This document shows positions 57,959 through 64,000 of a stretch of DNA of 64,000 nucleotides, piece by piece. The notes beneath the pieces are model-generated. The model did no database searches and was not told the DNA's origin. It saw only the letters and a list, made by a program, of their open reading frames with translations. This stretch comes from Chrysogorgia sp. JL179-B06 (lineage: Eukaryota; Cnidaria; Anthozoa; Scleralcyonacea; Chrysogorgiidae). Positions within the stretch are counted from its first letter, which is position 1. Each line of letters opens with the position of its first letter. A program made the position numbers and the translations under genes. The stretch lies in assembly GCA_035772405.1 (NCBI GenBank), contig JAYKKM010000337.1, positions 3,011,001 through 3,075,000 on the forward strand. Reading direction: 5' to 3'.

Positions 57959-60900
57959 ATGCTAAACCGTTGGTGCAGTGAGAGAAATTCTTGTCCATGT
58001 CATAACTATGTCCTCCATCTACTTGTGTTTGTTCTTACTATGATTACTATTCTTACAGTTGTTATTTTTCATCAACTATTGGTCGAAAAGACATCACCGA
58101 TCAAGCTCTACAGAATTCATGAAAAGAAACGCCAACAACACGAGAGGCATTTTAATATTACTGTATGGGATAAAGATGTATGTGAAAGGATGTTCGAGAA
58201 CTTGCGACAGTTCCCTAAGTTTCCTTCGTATCCCGACCGCTATGATTACAAGAACAACTTGAGTTCAGTTGTTGAAAATACAGACGAGCCGCCGTCGATA
58301 AAACGCGTCCAATTTTACCTTCGACCAATAGAAAGTGGGTTGTACAAATTTCGTGTGCGTTCTTCTGTGGCACTTCGAATGTTCCTGGAAACTAGTCCCC
58401 AATCTCCTGAAATTATCGTAATTTTAGAGTCTTTACAAAGCGAAAATGACGTAGTCTACTCACGTGATTATCTCCTCATGAGCCATCACTCCTATTATTT
58501 TGAGTTGGTGTTATTTTGCCTTCCTGGAAAAAACTTCTTTGACATTGATTGGTTGGTACCGGGTTCTGCGCAATTTCGGCCTATTGAATCACGTGATTTC
58601 ATGCCTGGACGTCACGTAGTACCTTCCCAGCATCCTCTATTACCCGTCATGAAAGTCTTCTCCCCCAATCAGCATATCTTGCTCGGGTTTATTCCGAGAA
58701 TTCATATTATCAAGAGTTTTCCACCTTGCCGCAGTTTCATGAATTTTACAACATCGAACGTCACTCAAGATACCGTAGTGTACACTCACACCAGTCCTCT
58801 AACACGTGACATGAAGAGACTTGTTCATTTCATTACGAAATCCTTTCAAAAAGCAGTACCAAGGTAAGCACCGTGTTCTACCCACTGATCTCGAAAGAAG
58901 ACTGGATCGAGCAACTATTGTTCAGAAAAACGAAGCCGGAAGTCCGCCATTACTAAGGGACCAACTCAGGATCCTATGAGGTTTTTTGTTGGATTAAGTG
59001 CTCTTGCCATCGACAAAATAAAATAATTTTACTATAAAGAGGACCAGAAGATATTTTTCAAATTACTGGGTAAAACGATTAATGGCTTACCCACAGATTT
59101 ACTGCGACTTTGGTCCCTTAGTAATGGCCGCTGTTGGCTCTAATTATCCAGTGAGAGAAGCCTAATATGAGACGTCAAATTAGGTTCAAGATTTTATGCA
59201 TTTAATGTTAACAAAGAAACTATATTGGCCAGACACTAAACCCGAGGGGTTATTGCGTAAACGTATTTTGTGTATACGTAGATATTTGCGAAGCTATTGG
59301 TAATGCAAGACACTAGTTTAAGTTTATTCATCACTCTTTTATGTGAACGGTATCTCCAACAGGCTAGAAGCCCAATAGTAGGGGTTCCAAGGGCCTACGA
59401 TTTAAGGTCGTTATCCGAGAAGACCTGAAAATTTTACCATTTGCTGATATTATTTCAAAGGCAGCACTTTCTCCTCGATTATTTTTAAGACCCTGAGTGG
59501 TGGTCTTGTTTTAAAATGACATTCTCCCTGAGTGGTGGTCTGACACAGGATATGAACCTGTGTCTCCCAGCTCTTGTAGACATGTGTGCTAACCGCTAGA
59601 CCACAACCGTTACTGATTATTGTCAATTCTACGTTGGATTTTATTATAATGAACTCAATATTTTATTCTTTTTAATATTGTGTCGTCTATTGTTTCACTA
59701 GCAAGTATCCATCATTAACAATTATGAAAGTGGAGAGCAACCAGAACTTGACCTTCAACTTTCGTCGGCTTTTGGTTGACCTTGAACTTGTGGTGGATGG
59801 ACTGGATTATAAACTGAGAATGAGTGAATATTTTTTCAACTGGGATAATGGCAGCATGATTAAGTTATGTAGACCTTCGCATTATCACTGGAATGAGTTA
59901 GTTACCGTAAACTTTGTGTACTTAGTAAATTGTCAGGATGAAAGTGCGACTGCTTGGGTTCATTACTTTATTGAAAATATGGTTGAGATACTTAGAACAT
60001 CACTTGATGTCAACTTCAAGGTTATAATTACGACATGTGACGAACAAGCGGCTCGGAGTTACGAGTCAAATCTTCAGAGGTCGGGATTTGATCATCGGTA
60101 CGCTGTCGCACTAGTAGAAGGTGTGTACACACAGTCACGTGCTATGAGAGCTGCGTTATCATTGGTGGAGGATAACAGTATTGTTGTCCTGTGTGAATCA
60201 CGTGTGAAGATGCCGACGATGATTGTTGAAGAAATTCGTAAAGTAAGGAAGCCATTTTTTCATGATCACTTATCAATACCCTAATTTTCTGGTTGGAGTA
60301 AACCTGGTGATAATAAGCCAGTTCGTAATGTCGACTGCGCATCAAAATGACGCATTCTGCGTCGGGATAAAACTTATTTCAATTCATAACATCAGACTGG
60401 GTAATTTGCAAGTGTAAATAGAAATGCAAATGTATATTGTGGTTTTAGCCTGATGTTATGAATTGAAATAAGTTTTATCCCGACGCAGAATGCGTCATTT
60501 TGATGCGCAGTCGACATTACGAACTAGTTTATTCACCATTAAGTCCATCCTAGCCTCAATTTAAAACCATTGTGCGTATTAAAGAAATTCGAGAGGTTCT
60601 CAATCTCTTCATATTTTTTCTTCCTCTAGCACACTTTCAACAATACAATGGCTTATTCTCCAGTTCCCTTCCAACTCGAATGCGGTTATTTTCCAAGTAG
60701 TACACCAGTCAAAGGACAATGGTGTGAAAAATGCAGTGCTTTATTATCGTTGTACAAACACGATTGGAAACTCGTTTTGACAGATGAACTAGGGGAGTCA
60801 TCAAGTGGTAAGTTCCTTGATGTGCGTTAGATCGATAGACGGGGTTGAGGATTTGAATAAACAAACCTTGATACAACATCAACACAAAGCTCAAAATGAA

Positions 60901-61476
60901 ATCATAAAATATTTTGACATTCAAATATTCACTTCATGTAGAATCTATATGATTATGTCATATTTCGGGTTATATGCATTTTAATAAATAATTTCCCAAC
61001 GCAACCAGGTGATAAATCAGACATAATTTAACGCTACTCTGGCTTTCGTCGGTTCTATAAGGGTATATAGGGATCCTAACCGTTTACAACCCCTGATGAA
61101 GACACTAGATTGGAGTGTCGAAACGTTGGGTCATGGACAGTAACTTTTAAAGTTACGTTCAAAAAACGTTTTAAAGCCAGAGTAGCGTCAAACTATGTCT
61201 GATGCATTTCAATGTTTTTGCTTTCGTTTGGGATCGTAGAAAAGTAGTATAGACAACACCGCTTGGAACAAAATAAGAAATTAAAGCTAAGAATATAAGT
61301 TTATACTAGCCGACGAACTTAACACATTTTCAAGTTTATAATATAGCTATTTTATAATATTTTCAGATGCAGGGACAAGATCTGATGGCTTTTTAAAAGA
61401 TAAAGTCCTTAGTCACATTTCCAAATTTGGAATTGAAATTTTTCGGGTAAAATTGAAAGACTTGTATCGATTCTAA
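57959..61476 (+). CDS. B4GALNT3/4-like: B4GALNT3/4-like type II membrane glycosyltransferase homologue, likely inactive
   Basis: Four exons: 57959-58863, 59702-60242, 60630-60807 and 61367-61476, giving 577 residues. A short cytoplasmic start is followed by one membrane segment (about 20-40, LLVFVLTMITILTVVIF), then a lumenal region (about 105-205) suggestive of the PA14-like domain of B4GALNT3/4 (VQFYLRPIESGLYKFRVRSS). The C-terminal half follows the CSGalNAcT/B4GALNT fold: LTFNFRRLL, SRAMRAALSLVEDNS, MAYSPVPFQLECG, and a final HISKFGIEIFRVKLKDLYRF. Where the family carries a D-x-D or D-x-H metal motif after the LVxDxS strand, this has CESR; the later WGGED-type acceptor motif is also absent (region AGTRSDGF). 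So a Golgi pseudoenzyme is plausible. It is about half the length of vertebrate B4GALNT3. Convergent with BAP1, 117 bp apart. Confidence 0.78.
58880..59612. mobile_element. Repeats in intron 1 of the B4GALNT-like gene
   Basis: 58880-59130: element with GTCCGCCATTACTAAGGGAC and an inverted GGTCCCTTAGTAATGGC, also at 49755-49935. 59355-59612: minus-strand S3 SINE whose tRNA head reads GTGGTCTAGCGGTTAGCACA and GGTTCATATCC. Confidence 0.8.
60312..60535. mobile_element. Foldback MITE, copy 3
   Basis: AATAAGCCAGTTCGTAATGT to its near-complement, the same family as 479-840 and 49499-49735, with a short centre. Intron 2 of the B4GALNT-like gene. Confidence 0.9.
60983..61208 (+). mobile_element. Hammerhead-like element family 2, intact copy
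   Basis: The ends ATCAGACATAATTTAACGCT and AGCGTCAAACTATGTCTGAT are inverted complements (about 32 bp), framing a core at 61093-61124. Starts after CCAACGCAACCAGGTGA as at 4755. Intron 3 of the B4GALNT-like gene. Confidence 0.8.
61093..61124 (+). ncRNA. Hammerhead-ribozyme-like core, family 2
   Basis: CTGATGA (61093-61099), A, stem II GACACT/AGTGTC (6 bp, 7-nt loop), GAAAC (61120-61124). All constant positions are kept. Confidence 0.5.
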
Positions 61477-61593
61477 ATGCGAAGGTGAGATATTTGTTGA
61501 TTGAATCACTTTTACAATTTTAATAAACACAGTTTTTTTATTGAAACTTTATTGATAACATTTTTAATTCGTTAATATTTACAATAGATACTG

Positions 61594-63849
61594 TTATCGT
61601 TTTCGTTTCGTAGCTTTTTTCTTCGTACTAGAATGACTTTTTGGTGGTGGTGCAGTACTGGACTGAAGCAAGTGTTTTTTGACAGACGAATGTTGTTCGA
61701 CAAGCTGAGCAAGATGTCCTTGGTCGGCCAACATACGAAGAAAGGTGCAGATAAAAGGATCATAGTCATGAGTTCTTCGAGAATGGTCGATCTAAAAAGA
61801 TAACAAAAAACGTTTTTGAAAATATGAAAGTATATCAGTTCAGAAAATATCTAATGTCAAACGGAATAAGAACGGGTATTCTTGGGATGATGTGACACAC
61901 GAAAGCACAAACAAACTTCGCGAAAGAGCAAAGTCATGTATAGTAACAGGTTCAAACCAAGCTTTTGTTGCGTCGTTCATGGCTTTATCTTATTGAAACC
62001 TGATGTACTAGCTCTACTCCAGCCACTGCAATGGTTACAGAAGTAACGTCATATTAGGAAGCAAGGCTCAGAACAGAAATCATGAATAAATCGATCACGT
62101 ATATAAAGGCTCGGTAATGTCCAAGTACTACAGTTTTAAAATTACTATTAACCATGAAGATCTTAGTGACACTATGTTTGACTAACTATTCCATACAGTT
62201 TATTAACCAGAGATTTGCGTAAATCTTAAACGTACAATGCATATTAGAGCTCAGCTCAAAATGTGGAGAGCCATATCTCGTAACAAACATTAATAATGAT
62301 GATTTTATCTTATCTACTTCAATTCCAACTTAACTTTAATACCTGAAATTTTCGCCTCTTGTCTGTCTCTTCAGTAAGAATCGTTTCAAATTTGTTTATT
62401 TCTTGGTTTATGGTGTCCAGCAATGTGTATAATTCCTTAAAAAGTATGGGTGATTAGATGTGCATCTTATAATGACGACGATAAAGAGACAGTGGTTTAA
62501 CTATCAAATGTATTATTACCTGAGCATCTGGAGGATTGTCTATCGTAACCAAACGTATTGCCTTAGCAACAGCTTCTGTTGGACTCTTTAATGGAGATCT
62601 GGTTTCCGAATGAAAGAGAGAGAAGAAACTGGCTTCTAGAAGATGAAATGAGAAAAATAGTATGAAATTCTAATATGAAAGAAGTTGTAAAAGGTGTTAC
62701 TCTATCATTTTACGAGTTCTTTCATATTAGACAAACTTAATTTTTGTTGTATTTTACTTCGTTTTTTAAATATTTCAGTTTGTTTGATGGTCTCTGCCGT
62801 CAGGTGCAGGGTAGAGAATTTTCACTCATTAAAAAATGTCTTATATCTCAGTGATTGCTACGTTTCCAACGTTCATTATCATGAGGAGTTATTATACGCA
62901 CATTTTCAAGTAAATTAGTGGAACAAACTTGAAGATGTACTCTCCCTCAGGTGCAGGGTAGAGAATTTTCACTTAAAATATTAGTTCAATCTTCAAGTTA
63001 CTTGAAAATGTGCGTATAATAACTCCTCATGATAATGAACGTTGTCAACTTAGCAATCACTGAGATATAAGACATTTTTTAATGAGTGAAAATTATCTAC
63101 CCTGCACCTGACGTCAGAGACCATCTCATTTACATATCAAACAAACTGAAATATTTCAAAAACGAAGTAAAATACGGAAAAGTTGTAAAAGGTGTTACTC
63201 TATCATTTTACAAGTTTTTTCATATTAGACAAACTTAATTTTTGTTGCCAATGTCCTTTAAGATTGTCTTTGTTAATTAAAATGACTGACGAGATCTACC
63301 TTCACTAAACAGAGTTCCTGTCCGTTGTATAAATTTCTCACAACTCCTCCCAGTACTACTTCCGCTATCTAAAGGATGTTGTGTGCTTCTCTGCTGATTA
63401 CTGGAAGTTGTATTGTCACTTGTAACAACCAATGGTGTGTTAGAAATCAACATTGATTTCTCAGAGTTTTTAGCTATCTCGTTTGATGTTTTCACAGTAG
63501 TAATTCCAGAGGTGTTTTTCAGTAATGATTGAGCTGGAGATCCACCTACAGTGTCCTGGTCTTTTGATACCATTGTTGTATCTTTCTGCTGTGAGGGTTG
63601 TCCAAAAAGGGTTGTCCCTTCAGGATTACCAGATATTATCATAGCAAGAGATTTTTTCAGTAGATCTTCAGGAATGTCTTCCTCTACATTGGCAGAGAAA
63701 TAAAACAAATTCTTGGGTGTTTCTTTTTTTTCAGTCCCCAATAGTCTTCCAGAAGGGATTTTTAACTTGTGTCTTTTAGGAGTTCGTTTTTCCATTCTCT
63801 CAGGTTCTCCTTCAGATGCTGTGTCTGTGCTTGAGTCTCCTCGACCAAC
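61594..63849 (-). CDS. BAP1: BAP1 deubiquitinase, C-terminal part (5' end beyond window)
   Basis: Four exons, in transcript order 63300-63849, 62520-62635, 62343-62435 and 61594-61791; 318 codons plus stop. The first visible exon is a low-complexity linker rich in Ser/Thr. The next encodes [20 protein letters not shown]; then a coiled coil [20 protein letters not shown]; then the ULD-type domain [31 protein letters not shown], and a basic tail KKKATKRKR acting as a likely nuclear signal. These match the BAP1 C-terminus, which binds ASXL and deubiquitinates H2AK119. The catalytic UCH domain would lie to the right of base 64000. An F2 foldback fills the intron between the first two visible exons. 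Confidence 0.93.
62675..63262. mobile_element. Long-TIR foldback element, family F2, copy 2
   Basis: Ends AATATGAAAGAAGTTGTAAA and TTTTTGTTGCCAATGTCCTT, with inner inverted CTACCCTGCACCTGACGTCA-type words. It also contains an extra internal rearranged half near 62930-63000. BAP1 intron. Confidence 0.88.
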
Positions 63850-63899
63850 CTACAGTACAGGTGAACAAAAGATGTAAGTGGCTTAAAGCTAGTGTCTAT

Positions 63900-64000
63900 C
63901 TCACGTTTGACGATTTTACATATCTGTAATATTTGGGTCTTCCTGAGCAAAATAGGATATACTATATCTTGTCAGCCGAAAATTTCATCTTTGTGTCTTT
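63900..64000. mobile_element. Inverted-repeat element (AATATTTGGGTCTTCCTGAG family), partial copy 3
   Basis: TAATATTTGGGTCTTCCTGA and TTGTCAGCCGAAAATTTCAT match 39755-39830. The right arm is cut by the window edge. Confidence 0.75.

Overview
This window is animal (metazoan) nuclear DNA: genes split by many short GT-AG introns, low gene density, a large load of SINEs, foldback MITEs, LINE remnants and microsatellites, and standard-code proteins that match animal families. I cannot fix the species. The repeats (tRNA- and 5S-derived SINEs, hairpin elements, Penelope-type hammerhead motifs) fit a marine invertebrate, perhaps a cnidarian or sponge; that is inference.

Layout, left to right. 1-1008: foldback element, then the promoter of CAPZA (F-actin capping protein alpha, +, 11 exons, 1009-5411). 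7283-7594 (-): an intronless histone H4 with a histone stem-loop. 8359-9928 (-) and 10285-13354 (+): a PIERCE-like microtubule inner protein and NICN1 (tubulin polyglutamylase complex subunit), head to head across a 356-bp promoter holding a candidate RFX X-box. 14096-16599 (-): a two-exon clan-2 cytochrome P450, with a decayed duplicate of its first exon at 18599-18740. 19-23 kb: repeats. 23397-23993 (+): an atypical Rho GTPase. 24.4-26.5 kb: a pentanucleotide array split by a LINE fragment, ending about 130 bp before the start of PM20D1 (26614-34585, +, 11 exons). 35.7-54.9 kb (+): a KMT2E/SETD5 orthologue (PHD + SET) with a large repeat-coding exon. 56641-57177 (+): an Arg/Lys-rich linker histone. 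57959-61476 (+): a B4GALNT3/4-like type II membrane protein with eroded catalytic motifs, convergent with the 3' part of BAP1 (61594-63849, -; its 5' end lies beyond the window).

Three chromatin themes occur (H4, H1, and the regulators KMT2E and BAP1), plus one axonemal gene pair. The most unusual feature is a set of short elements carrying hammerhead-ribozyme-like cores (CTGANGA, a stem II hairpin, then GAAAC) in several sequence families. Two related copies are only about 103-129 bp long and are flanked by 10-11 bp direct repeats that look like target-site duplications. Exon boundaries were read by eye from splice consensus and reading frame; every gene marked complete keeps frame across all its introns, except the PIERCE-like gene.
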